The notes below the pieces were generated by a model that did no database searches, was not told where the DNA came from, and worked only from the letters and a program-made list of their open reading frames with translations. Shown here piece after piece: positions 25,874 through 33,825 of a stretch of DNA of 44,102 bases. This DNA comes from Azoarcus sp. (lineage in GTDB: Bacteria > Pseudomonadota > Gammaproteobacteria > Burkholderiales > Rhodocyclaceae). Location: positions 1 through 44,102 of the forward strand of contig JAISPJ010000082.1 in the NCBI GenBank assembly GCA_031274995.1, read 5' to 3'. A program made the position numbers and the translations under genes. Numbering within the stretch: position 1 is the stretch's first letter; each line of letters starts with the position of its first letter.

Positions 25874-28642
25874 TCATTGCCAGCCGTAGCGGCGTGCATA
25901 AAAGCCCTTCACGCATTGCGTCAGTGCCATGTAACCCGACAGGATCAACAACAGAATCGGGAAATAGGCGAGCGGCAGGGCTTCCAGCTTGAAGTAGGCC
26001 GCAGCGGGTCCCATTGGGAGAAAGATCCCCGCCGTCATGATGATCCCGGTCATCACGAGCAGGGGCGCGGCCGCGCGGCTCTGGACGAAGGGAATCTTCG
26101 CTGTACGGATCATGTGCACGATCAGGGTTTGCGTGAGCAGCCCCATCACGAACCAGCCGGACTGGAACAGGGTCTGCTTTTCCGGCGTGTTGGCGGAGAA
26201 CACGTACCACATCACGAAGAACGCCATGATGTCGAAAATGGAACTGATCGGTCCGAAAAACACCATGAAGCGGCCAATGTCGCCCGGTTGCCAGCGCTGC
26301 GGTTTTTTCAGAAGTTCTTCGTCCACGTTGTCGAACGGGATGGCAATCTGCGAGATGTCATAGAGCAGGTTCTGGACGAGCAGATGTATCGGCAGCATTG
26401 GCAGGAAGGGGAGGAAGGCCGAAGCGACCAACACCGAAAAGACGTTGCCGAAGTTGGAGCTGGCCGTCATCTTGATGTATTTCAGCATATTGGAGAAAGT
26501 GCGCCGGCCTTCCTGCACCCCTTCTTCGAGGATCATCAGGCTCTTTTCCAGCAGGATGATGTCCGCCGCCTCCTTGGCGATATCGACCGCCGTATCGACC
26601 GAGATGCCAATGTCGGCGGCACGCAGCGCAGGCGCGTCGTTGATGCCGTCGCCCATGAAACCGACAACGTGGCCGTTGTCCTTGAGCAACCGCACGATGC
26701 GTTCTTTATGCGCGGGAGTGAGTTTGGCGAAGATGTTGTGGGTCTCTACCGCTTTGGACAGTTCCGGCTCGCTCATGCTTTCGATGTCGCCGCCGAGCAG
26801 CACGCCTTTTTGCTCCAGACCCACTTCGCGGCAAATCTTGGCCGTGACAAGCTCGTTGTCGCCGGTCAGCACCTTGACTGCCACGCCGTGCTCGTCCAGG
26901 GCCCTGAGCGCAGGCGCGGTGGACTCCTTCGGCGGGTCGAGGAAAGCCATGTAACCGATCAGCGTCAGCCCACGTTCATCGGCAACGCCATAGACTTCTT
27001 TCACGGGAGGCAGTTCGCTGGAAGCCACAGCAACCACGCGCAAGCCTTCCTCGTTCAGATCGGCGGTCAGGGCGCGGATGCGTGCCAGCAATTCCGGCGA
27101 CAACGGTTCGACCGCTTCGCCATGCCGTACATGCGAACATACCGACAGGATTTCTTCGACCGCGCCCTTGGTGATAACGATATGGTGCTCGTCGTGTTCG
27201 GCAACTACCACCGACATGCGGCGGCGGGTGAAGTCGAACGGAATTTCATCGACCTTGCGATAGTTGCGGGTCGGTTCCAGTTCGCGGTGTACTTCGGCAT
27301 GCTCCAGCACCGCCACGTCCAGCAGGTTTTTCAGCCCGGTCTGGTAGTAGCTGTTCAGGTAGGCGAGTTCCAGCACGTCATCGGACTCTTCGCCCCATAC
27401 ATCGACATGCCGCGCAAGGAAGATTTTGTCCTGGGTCAACGTGCCGGTTTTGTCCGTGCAGAGCACATCCATCGCGCCGAAATTCTGGATGGCGTCCAGC
27501 CGTTTCACGATGACTTTCTTGCGCGAGAGGAAGACGGCGCCCTTGGCGAGCGTGGAGGTGACGATCATCGGCAGCATTTCCGGCGTCAGCCCCACGGCGA
27601 TGGAGAGCGCGAACAGGAGCGCCTCCATCCACTCGCCCTTGGTGAAGCCGTTGATGAACAGCACCAGCGGGGCCATGACGAACATGAAGCGGATGAGCAG
27701 CCAGCTCACCTTGTTGATGCCCGCCTGGAAAGAAGTCGGCGCACGGTCGACAGCGGTCACGCGGCTGGCCAGCGCACCGAAATAGGTCATGTTGCCGGTA
27801 TTGAGCGCCATTGCGGTGGCCGACCCGGACACCACGTTGGTTCCCATGAATACGATGTTGTCCAGTTCCAGCGGGTTGCCCGTTTTTGCGTCGCGCTGGC
27901 AGGCGAATTTTTCCACCGGCATGGACTCGCCCGTCATGGCGGCCTGGGAGATGAATAAATCCTTGGCGGCAAGCACACGGCAATCCGCCGGGATCATGTC
28001 GCCTGCCGACAATACGATGACATCGCCGGGAACCAGCAGCCGGATGGGCAGTTCCATGCGCTTCGGCGGCTGCACATGCAAGTGAAGGCCGAAATAATGA
28101 GCCGCGTCCGGCTCGGCGTCTTCGGAGACATGGCGGCGAATGACCGTGGCGGTATTGCTCACCATCGCCTTCAGCGCGTCGGCAGCCTTGTTCGATTTGG
28201 CTTCCTGCCAGAAGCGGAGCAGGGTAGAGAGAACGACCATGGTGCCGATGACGATAGCGGCCTCCAGGTCGTCCGTGTACCATGAAATGAGCGCCAGCAA
28301 CGTCAGCAACAGGTTGAACGGATTCTTGTAGCAGTGCCACAGGTGCATCCGCCAGGAGATCGGTTTTTCCTGCGCGACCTCGTTCGGTCCCACGCGGTCG
28401 CGGATGGCTTCGGCCTGCGCATCGGAAATGCCGTCCTTATGGCTTTCATACTGCTGGTACAGCGCATCGGCGCTGCTCGCTGCCGCGTCGAGCAGGGACT
28501 TGTTTAGCGAGGCGGGGATTTCACGGGTAGCTCTGGCCCGCGCCGCCGAATCCAGCAGGATGAAACGGCTGAAGTGGCGCCCGAAGTGGCGGGAACGCAA
28601 AAAACCCGCGAAAAATTCTTTCAGCATAGGAAGGTTCATCAT
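25874..28642 (-). CDS. mgtA: Magnesium-translocating P-type ATPase
   Basis: A 922-residue P3B-type ATPase that imports Mg2+ across the inner membrane. The phosphorylation site DKTGTLTQDK, the TGES motif (MTGESMPVEKF), the nucleotide-binding region VLTGDNELVTAKIC and the hinge MGDGINDAPALRAADIGISVD are all present. About ten membrane helices occur, with the MgtA-type C-terminal block of six. The length is close to the ~900 residues of MgtA. The ATG at 28,642 has AGGAAAC five bases upstream; the frame continues 16 codons upstream without support. No recognisable Mg2+-sensing leader is visible in the 235 bp before it. Confidence 0.95.
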   Translation of the reverse strand: MMNLPMLKEFFAGFLRSRHFGRHFSRFILLDSAARARATREIPASLNKSLLDAAASSADALYQQYESHKDGISDAQAEAIRDRVGPNEVAQEKPISWRMHLWHCYKNPFNLLLTLLALISWYTDDLEAAIVIGTMVVLSTLLRFWQEAKSNKAADALKAMVSNTATVIRRHVSEDAEPDAAHYFGLHLHVQPPKRMELPIRLLVPGDVIVLSAGDMIPADCRVLAAKDLFISQAAMTGESMPVEKFACQRDAKTGNPLELDNIVFMGTNVVSGSATAMALNTGNMTYFGALASRVTAVDRAPTSFQAGINKVSWLLIRFMFVMAPLVLFINGFTKGEWMEALLFALSIAVGLTPEMLPMIVTSTLAKGAVFLSRKKVIVKRLDAIQNFGAMDVLCTDKTGTLTQDKIFLARHVDVWGEESDDVLELAYLNSYYQTGLKNLLDVAVLEHAEVHRELEPTRNYRKVDEIPFDFTRRRMSVVVAEHDEHHIVITKGAVEEILSVCSHVRHGEAVEPLSPELLARIRALTADLNEEGLRVVAVASSELPPVKEVYGVADERGLTLIGYMAFLDPPKESTAPALRALDEHGVAVKVLTGDNELVTAKICREVGLEQKGVLLGGDIESMSEPELSKAVETHNIFAKLTPAHKERIVRLLKDNGHVVGFMGDGINDAPALRAADIGISVDTAVDIAKEAADIILLEKSLMILEEGVQEGRRTFSNMLKYIKMTASSNFGNVFSVLVASAFLPFLPMLPIHLLVQNLLYDISQIAIPFDNVDEELLKKPQRWQPGDIGRFMVFFGPISSIFDIMAFFVMWYVFSANTPEKQTLFQSGWFVMGLLTQTLIVHMIRTAKIPFVQSRAAAPLLVMTGIIMTAGIFLPMGPAAAYFKLEALPLAYFPILLLILSGYMALTQCVKGFYARRYGWQ

Positions 28643-28861
28643 TGTTTCCTGACGCTTGACGCATGATGGAATTGGTTTTTCGTCGAACATCCCGTCCGTG
28701 TCCGGCTAAACGGACGCGAAACACAAGCAGGGCGGGCGTAAGTGTAACTTAATGCGGGGGTAGGGATTGTGGGCGCAGAAATGCCGGTTGCCCCGGCATC
28801 GGGCCGGACTTCCCTGTCACGCACAACAGCAAAAATGGCTTGCCTCTGTCGTTGAAGGCGT

Positions 28862-28890
28862 TTGACAGATATAATTTAAAAATAACTAAC
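28862..28890 (+). promoter_or_regulatory. Candidate promoter of the petABC operon
   Basis: An AT-rich stretch 40-65 bases before petA contains a consensus TTGACA (28,862-28,867) and a consensus TATAAT (28,870-28,875), but they are too close together to form one promoter. TTGACA could pair with ACTAAC 17 bases on. TATAAT as a -10 box lacks a good -35. One of the two is likely real. Confidence 0.4.
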
Positions 28891-28925
28891 TCTGTGTCTC
28901 GTCTCCGGGGACTAAGGAAAGGATC

Positions 28926-29543
28926 ATGAGTGATCAAAAGAAAGATTGCGATTGCGACCGCAGGGGTCTTTTGTTGGCAACTACTGTAGCCGGTGGTGCC
29001 GCCGTGGCGGCTGCCGCGGTGCCGTTTGTCGCCAGCCTGGCTCCGTCGGAACGGGCAAAGGCCATCGGTGCGCCGGTCGTTGCGGACATCAGCAAGCTCG
29101 CCCCCGGCGAAAAGATGGTGGTGAAATGGCGCGGCAAGCCGGTGTGGATTCTGCGCCGCACGCCGGAAATGCTCGCCTCGCTGGAAACCGTCAAAGAAAA
29201 ACTCAGCGACCCGGATTCCGAAAAATCCAGCCAGCCCGACTACACCAAAAACCCGACGCGCGCGGTCAATAAAGAGTACCTGGTTGCCGTCGGTATTTGT
29301 ACCCACCTTGGCTGCTCGCCGTCCGACAAGTTCAAGACCGGCAGCGACGAAGGTATGGCGACGGACTGGGCAGGCGGCTTTCTCTGCCCATGCCACGGTT
29401 CGATATTCGATCTTGCCGGGCGCGTGTTCAAGGGGCAGCCGGCACCAACCAATCTTGAGATTCCGCCGCACGTGTATGACGATCCCGCGAATCCCGCCAT
29501 GGTCACGATTGGCATAGATTCCACTGATTCGAAGGGGGCTTAA
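28926..29543 (+). CDS. petA: Ubiquinol-cytochrome c reductase, Rieske iron-sulfur subunit
   Basis: The [2Fe-2S] subunit of the cytochrome bc1 complex (205 residues). It oxidises ubiquinol at the periplasmic face and passes an electron to cytochrome c1. The cluster ligands are Cys125/His127 in CTHLGC (125-130) and Cys154/His157 in CPCHGS (154-159), with the disulfide cysteines in the same loops. The N-terminus has a twin-arginine-like CDRRGLLLATT followed by the membrane anchor. AAGGAAAGG lies before the ATG. It is the first gene of petABC; petB starts 3 bases after it. Confidence 0.97.
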   Translation: MSDQKKDCDCDRRGLLLATTVAGGAAVAAAAVPFVASLAPSERAKAIGAPVVADISKLAPGEKMVVKWRGKPVWILRRTPEMLASLETVKEKLSDPDSEKSSQPDYTKNPTRAVNKEYLVAVGICTHLGCSPSDKFKTGSDEGMATDWAGGFLCPCHGSIFDLAGRVFKGQPAPTNLEIPPHVYDDPANPAMVTIGIDSTDSKGA

Positions 29544-29546
29544 AGC

Positions 29547-30908
29547 ATGGCCGCGAACAGCAGTTTCCCGAAATACCAGTCGGACGGCACGCTTCTCGGC
29601 AACGCGCTGGAGTGGTTCGATGCACGCTTCCCGCTGACCTCTCTCTGGAAAGCGCATCTGTCCGAATACTACGCGCCGAAGAATTTCAACTTCTGGTACT
29701 TCTTCGGCTCCATGGCGATTGTGGTGCTCATCATTCAGTTCGTGACGGGTATTTTCCTGGTCATGCACTACCAGCCCAATGCCAATCTCACCCCATCCGG
29801 CCTCCCGATCGCTTTTGAGAGTGTCGAATACATCATGCGTGAGGTTCCGGGCGGCTGGTTCATCCGGTACATGCACTCGACCGGCGCTTCGTTTTTCTTC
29901 ATCGTTGTCTATCTGCACATGTTCCGGGGCATGCTTTACGGCTCCTACCGAAAACCGCGTGAACTGATCTGGATTTTCGGCGTTCTGATCTTCCTGTGCC
30001 TGATGGCGATAGCCTTCATGGGCTATCTGCTGCCCTGGGGGCAAATGTCCTACTGGGGCGCGCAGGTCATCCTCAGTTTCTTCTCGGCGATTCCTGTCGT
30101 CGGCGAGGACATCTCGACTCTCATCCGGGGCGATTACGTGGTCGCCGGCGCCACGCTGAACCGTTTCTTTGCGCTTCACGTCTGCGCCGTGCCGCTGGCG
30201 CTGCTCGGGTTGGTCGTCGCGCACATCCTGGCGCTGCACGAAGTCGGTTCGAACAACCCGGATGGCGTGGAAATCAAGAAGTTCAAGGATGAAAAAGGTA
30301 TTCCGCTCGATGGCGTTCCCTTCCATCCGCAGTACACGATCGGCCACGATCTTCCTGCCAACGTCATCATGTTGATATTCTTCTTCGCGGTCATTTTCTT
30401 CTGGCCGGAAGGTGGAGGTTATTTCCTGGAGTACAACAACTTCCTGCCTGCGGATCCCATGACCACACCGGCACACCTTGCCCCGGTGTGGTACTTCACG
30501 GCGTTCTATTCGATGCTGCGTGCGATGACCTGGAACTTCTTCTGGATCGACGCCAAGATCTGGGGCGTGATTTCCATGTTTGCCGGCGTGCTGATCCTGG
30601 CCTTTTTGCCTTGGCTTGACCGTAGCCCAGCGAAATCCATCCGCTATCGCGGCCCGATCTTCAAGGTGCTGCTTGCGTTCTTTGTAGTCTCGTTCGCGAT
30701 GCTGTGTTACCTGGGAACCAAGGGTACGGAGTATCACTTCTTCGGCTATACCCCGACCGAGGGCTTCAACCCGCTGAACATCCTGCTCTCGGGTTCCTTC
30801 CACACCAAGTTCTGGACTTTCTACTACTTCCTCTTCTTCCTGACGATGCCGTATTGGTCAAAGATCGACAAATGCAAGCCAGTTCCGGAAAGGGTGACGT
30901 TCAAATGA
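29547..30908 (+). CDS. petB: Cytochrome b of the bc1 complex
   Basis: A 453-residue polytopic subunit carrying both b hemes and the quinol sites. Visible are the heme-ligand histidines in helices B and D (RYMHSTGASFFF, VVYLHMFRGM, FFALHVCAVP, VVAHILALHEVGSNNP), the Qo-site GYLLPWGQMSYWGAQV region and the PDWYF-equivalent variant APVWYFTAFYSMLRA. It has the full-length (b6 plus subunit-IV-like) form with eight helices. The Qo loop reads PVWY rather than PEWY at the usual ef-loop position. It overlaps petC by 4 bases. Confidence 0.97.
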   Translation: MAANSSFPKYQSDGTLLGNALEWFDARFPLTSLWKAHLSEYYAPKNFNFWYFFGSMAIVVLIIQFVTGIFLVMHYQPNANLTPSGLPIAFESVEYIMREVPGGWFIRYMHSTGASFFFIVVYLHMFRGMLYGSYRKPRELIWIFGVLIFLCLMAIAFMGYLLPWGQMSYWGAQVILSFFSAIPVVGEDISTLIRGDYVVAGATLNRFFALHVCAVPLALLGLVVAHILALHEVGSNNPDGVEIKKFKDEKGIPLDGVPFHPQYTIGHDLPANVIMLIFFFAVIFFWPEGGGYFLEYNNFLPADPMTTPAHLAPVWYFTAFYSMLRAMTWNFFWIDAKIWGVISMFAGVLILAFLPWLDRSPAKSIRYRGPIFKVLLAFFVVSFAMLCYLGTKGTEYHFFGYTPTEGFNPLNILLSGSFHTKFWTFYYFLFFLTMPYWSKIDKCKPVPERVTFK

Positions 30909-31660
30909 AAACGCACGCAATCAAATTCCTCAAGTACCTTGCTGCCGCCGTTCTATTTGCACCGGCCTTGGCAATGGCGTCCACGGCCATGCACCTGGAC
31001 AAGGCCCCGGTCAGTACCGATCAGCAAAAGCTCCAGCATGGCGCAAAATTGTTCGTCAACTACTGCCTGAACTGTCACAGCGCCTCGCTGATGCGTTACA
31101 ACCAGTTGCAAAAGATAGGGTTTGACAAAGAGACGATCGAGAAAGATCTGATCTTCACAGGCGGAAACGCCGGCAGCATGATGACCATTGGCATGACCCC
31201 TGACGATGGCAAAGCCTGGTTCGGAACTGCGCCGCCTGATCTTTCCCTGATGGCACGCGCCAAGGCATCCGAGTTCGGTTCGGGAGCCGATTACCTCTAC
31301 ACTTACCTGCGCAGCTTCTACAGGGACAAAAACCGTCCGACAGGCTGGAATAACAAGGTTTTTGCCAATGTCGGCATGCCACACGCACTGTGGGATCTGC
31401 AAGGCGAGCAAGCCGCCAGGGAGACTGTTGACGAACACGGCGCCAAGACCGTCGAACTCGTTGCGCCGACTGTTCCCGGCAACATGTCGGCACAGGACTT
31501 CGATGAAGCGGTGGCCGATATCGTTTCCTTCCTGGTCTGGATGGGCGAACCCGTTGCGGAGAGCCGGAAGTTCATCGGTATTTTCGTTCTGATCTTTCTT
31601 GTTGGTTATTACGTGCTTACCCACAAGCTTGGAAAGACCTACTGGAAGAACATCCACTGA
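30905..31660 (+). CDS. petC: Cytochrome c1
   Basis: A 251-residue heme c subunit of the bc1 complex. A signal peptide (residues 1-25, ending ALAMAS) precedes the heme motif CLNCH at residues 54-58. The axial methionine is probably in the NVGMPHALWD segment, and a C-terminal membrane anchor (FIGIFVLIFLVGYYVLTHKLGKTYW) closes the protein. The ATG overlaps the petB stop (ATGA). A very strong terminator follows within 10 bp, closing the petABC operon. Confidence 0.96.
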   Translation: MKTHAIKFLKYLAAAVLFAPALAMASTAMHLDKAPVSTDQQKLQHGAKLFVNYCLNCHSASLMRYNQLQKIGFDKETIEKDLIFTGGNAGSMMTIGMTPDDGKAWFGTAPPDLSLMARAKASEFGSGADYLYTYLRSFYRDKNRPTGWNNKVFANVGMPHALWDLQGEQAARETVDEHGAKTVELVAPTVPGNMSAQDFDEAVADIVSFLVWMGEPVAESRKFIGIFVLIFLVGYYVLTHKLGKTYWKNIH

Positions 31661-31667
31661 CCGCGGA

Positions 31668-31709
31668 CACAGGGACCACGCGGAGCTTTTGCTCCGCGTG
31701 GTCCCTGTG
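31668..31709 (+). terminator. Very strong terminator after petABC
   Basis: A perfect 19-bp stem (arms 31,668-31,686 and 31,691-31,709, beginning CACAGGGACC) with a TTTT loop, followed by ATTTAGCCTCTTTT. It is unusually long and perfect for an intrinsic terminator. Confidence 0.9.
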
Positions 31710-31734
31710 ATTTAGCCTCTTTTAGCCTTTTCAC

Positions 31735-31751
31735 GCACCGCTCTGCGGTGC
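31735..31751 (+). terminator. Second hairpin before sspA
   Basis: GCACCGC-TCT-GCGGTGC is followed by GCTTTCGTTTTG. It may be a back-up terminator or part of the sspA leader. Confidence 0.45.
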
Positions 31752-31785
31752 GCTTTCGTTTTGATCCTCCGGGAGCAGTCTGATT

Positions 31786-32382
31786 ATGATGAATTTATAT
31801 TCCGGCACAACCGATCCATTCAGCCACCGTTGCCGGATCGTGCTCTACGAGAAGGGCATGGATTTTGAAATCATTGATGTCGACCTCTACCACAAGCCTG
31901 AAGACATCGCTGTCATCAACCCGTACAACCGTGTGCCGGTGCTGGTTGACCGTGATCTCGTGCTCTATGAAGCGAACATCATCAACGAATACATCGACGA
32001 GCGTTTTCCGCACCCGCAGTTGATGCCGCCCGACCCGATCATGCGCGCGCGCGCGCGCCAGTTGCTGCATACTTTCGAGCACGAAATGTTCGAACACATC
32101 CCGGCACTCGAAGCCAACCAAAAAGGCGTCGAGAAAACGCGCGCCTATGTGCGCGATCACCTCATCCAGCTTGTGCCGATTTTTACCAAGCAGAAATTCA
32201 TGCTCGGAGACGAATTTTCCATGCTCGATGTAGCCATTGCCCCGTTGCTGTGGCGGCTCGAACTCTACGGCATCGAATTGCCCAAGGCTGCCTCGCCGCT
32301 GATGAAATATGCGGAACGTATTTTCAGCCGCCAGGGGTTCATCGATGCCCTGACACCCTCCGAAAAGATTATGAGGCGTTAG
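31786..32382 (+). CDS. sspA: Stringent starvation protein A (GST-fold RNAP-associated)
   Basis: SspA is a glutathione-S-transferase-like protein that binds RNA polymerase and alters promoter use in stationary phase and stress. The 198-residue protein has the thioredoxin-like N-domain (MNLYSGTTDPFSHRCRIVL, NRVPVLVDRDLVLYEANIINEYIDERFPHPQL) and the helical C-domain (EFSMLDVAIAPLLWRL). It lies downstream of petABC and directly before sspB, the canonical betaproteobacterial order. GGGAG lies about 10 bases before the ATG. A (GC)7 run within the gene (32,043-32,056) encodes the MRARAR segment. Confidence 0.95.
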   Translation: MMNLYSGTTDPFSHRCRIVLYEKGMDFEIIDVDLYHKPEDIAVINPYNRVPVLVDRDLVLYEANIINEYIDERFPHPQLMPPDPIMRARARQLLHTFEHEMFEHIPALEANQKGVEKTRAYVRDHLIQLVPIFTKQKFMLGDEFSMLDVAIAPLLWRLELYGIELPKAASPLMKYAERIFSRQGFIDALTPSEKIMRR

Positions 32383-32402
32383 AAGTCGAGGGAAAAACCG
32401 CC

Positions 32403-32834
32403 ATGGTATCCACCAGGCCCTATCTGATCCGTGCCATTTACGAATGGTGTGTCGATCAGGGCTTTACCCCCTACATTGCGGTGCAGGTCGACCAAAACAC
32501 GCGCGTGCCTTCCGGTTATGTCCGTGAAGGCCAGATCGTGCTCAACATCGGCTCCGAGGCAACCCATCAACTCAAGATCAACAACGAACAAGTGACCTTT
32601 CAGGCGCGTTTCAATGGCGTGGCGCACCAGATTGCCGTGCCGGTTGGCAATGTCTCGGCAATCTACGCGCGTGAGAACGGGCAGGGCATGGTTTTCGAAA
32701 TGCTGGATGCGCGGGAAAACACATCTGTCGGGAAAGCGCCCGACTCCGCTGAAGCAGGCACGGAAGAACCTCCTGATGATTCTTCGCCGCCGCCTGCTTC
32801 ACCGCGCAGTTCGCACCTGAAAGTCATCAAATAA
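32403..32834 (+). CDS. sspB: ClpXP protease specificity-enhancing factor SspB
   Basis: SspB tethers ssrA-tagged proteins to the ClpXP protease. The 143-residue protein has the SspB fold segment STRPYLIRAIYEWCVDQGFTP, VPSGYVREGQIVLNIG and the substrate-groove region FNGVAHQIAVPVGNVSAIYAREN. An acidic, proline-rich flexible linker leads to the C-terminal ClpX-binding tail SSHLKVIK, as in other SspBs. It starts 20 bp after sspA, so co-transcription is likely. The ATG at 32,403 fits the family N-terminus. Confidence 0.95.
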   Translation: MVSTRPYLIRAIYEWCVDQGFTPYIAVQVDQNTRVPSGYVREGQIVLNIGSEATHQLKINNEQVTFQARFNGVAHQIAVPVGNVSAIYARENGQGMVFEMLDARENTSVGKAPDSAEAGTEEPPDDSSPPPASPRSSHLKVIK

Positions 32835-32857
32835 GAGAAGAGAAAAAGGAGACGGTG

Positions 32858-33391
32858 ATGGAAATGAAATGGGGCGAACGTTACGCCTTGGGCATCGCCC
32901 GCATGGACGAGACGCACCGGGAATTCATTGATTTTTGCAACGCGCTTACCGCGGCCTGGCCGAAAAACGAGCATGCGCCGAGCGAAACATCTGCCGCAAG
33001 TAACGGTATGCCCCAAGATTTTCTTGGGCAATTCGATGCTTTCATCGAACACACTGCCGCACATTTCAACCAGGAAAACCGCTGGATGGAAGCGGTAAAC
33101 TTTCCCGGGTGCCACCGCGAAGAACACGATCGCGTGTTGAACGTGGTGCAAGAGGTGCGCAAACGTATCGAAAAGGGTGACTTTTTCCTGGGGCGCCGCC
33201 TGCTTGAAGAACTCCATCCCTGGTTCGACAACCACATCGACACGATGGATACGGCGTTGGCTTTTTACCTGAAAGAAATTGGTTTCGACACCGAGGCCGG
33301 AACGCTACCGGAAAGCAGAACCGAAACACCCCTGACTTCTGCCCACAATGCCTGCGATTGTGCCGTGCCGCAAACAGCCAAAACTCCCTGA
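32858..33391 (+). CDS. Bacteriohemerythrin-like protein
   Basis: A 177-residue protein with a hemerythrin-type di-iron four-helix bundle. Probable ligands are His20 (DETHREF), His65 or His69 with Glu73 (HTAAHFNQE), His86 and His90 (CHREEH), and His126 with Asp131 (HIDTMD). Stand-alone bacterial hemerythrins bind O2 and may store, carry or sense it; here it follows petABC-sspAB in an organism with oxygen-linked respiration. AAGGAGACG precedes the ATG at 32,858. The C-terminal ~35 residues are a disordered, Thr/Ala/Pro-rich tail with two cysteines (CDC). It ends 53 bp from a convergent membrane-protein gene. Confidence 0.88.
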   Translation: MEMKWGERYALGIARMDETHREFIDFCNALTAAWPKNEHAPSETSAASNGMPQDFLGQFDAFIEHTAAHFNQENRWMEAVNFPGCHREEHDRVLNVVQEVRKRIEKGDFFLGRRLLEELHPWFDNHIDTMDTALAFYLKEIGFDTEAGTLPESRTETPLTSAHNACDCAVPQTAKTP

Positions 33392-33444
33392 CTTTTCCTG
33401 CTCAAATTTCTGTTTCCCGATCAGTGCGCGGCACCGTGACCGGT

Positions 33445-33813
33445 TTATTCGGCCATCGTTGGCTGCTTCGGTTTTCCGCGAAACAGCGACTGAATCGTGT
33501 AGACAAAAATAGCGCATCCGATGGACCCCACAACGGCAACGGCCAGCAGCACTATAACGTCGATGGGGCCGCCGATATCGCGGAAATGCGAAAATGTCAC
33601 CGCTTGCACGAACAGCACCGTGGCGACGGCAGCGAACGGCATCGACAGTTGCGCCCAGAGGAACTTGCGCGCCGACATCGACCGGTCACGAATCAACACA
33701 TACAGGTAAAGCGCCGTGATTACCACGGCGATGGCGACCATGATCCACCACGGGCCGCGCCCAAAAATTTCCTCGAACACGGCTATCAGTGTCCCGAATG
33801 TCAGTTCTTTCAT
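33445..33813 (-). CDS. Small membrane protein (DUF5368-like), possible partner of the SQR-like flavoprotein
   Basis: A 122-residue protein with three hydrophobic helices (WWIMVAIAVVITALYLYVLI, FAAVATVLFVQAVTF, VIVLLAVAVVGSIGCAIFVY) and a cytoplasmic tail KPKQPTMAE. The N-terminus MKELTFGTLIAVFEEIFGRGPWW recalls proteins labelled DUF5368; this is from memory and not certain. It is the last gene of the reverse-strand group, 12 bp after the SQR-like flavoprotein. A membrane-anchoring or quinone-access role is possible but unproven. Confidence 0.7.
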   Translation of the reverse strand: MKELTFGTLIAVFEEIFGRGPWWIMVAIAVVITALYLYVLIRDRSMSARKFLWAQLSMPFAAVATVLFVQAVTFSHFRDIGGPIDVIVLLAVAVVGSIGCAIFVYTIQSLFRGKPKQPTMAE

Positions 33814-33825
33814 GTTTCGCTTTCC

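Noticed and set aside
25829..27958. A 709-codon open frame on the plus strand opposite mgtA
   Set aside because: It lies wholly antisense to a well-conserved P-type ATPase, is rich in His, Arg, Asp and Gln as expected from reading GC-rich codons backwards, and shows no domain or ribosome-binding site.
28691..28925. A Mg2+ riboswitch or leader peptide before mgtA
   Set aside because: No M-box or proline-rich leader ORF could be recognised in the region; the AT-rich part belongs to the petA promoter.
28749..30803. A 684-codon open frame on the minus strand opposite petA and petB
   Set aside because: It is antisense to two unmistakable bc1 genes, with a composition typical of reversed GC-rich coding sequence and no recognisable motif.
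32043..32056. (GC)7 run in sspA as a phase-variable repeat
   Set aside because: It encodes conserved-looking MRARAR residues in a housekeeping gene; dinucleotide runs of this size are common by chance in GC-rich coding DNA.
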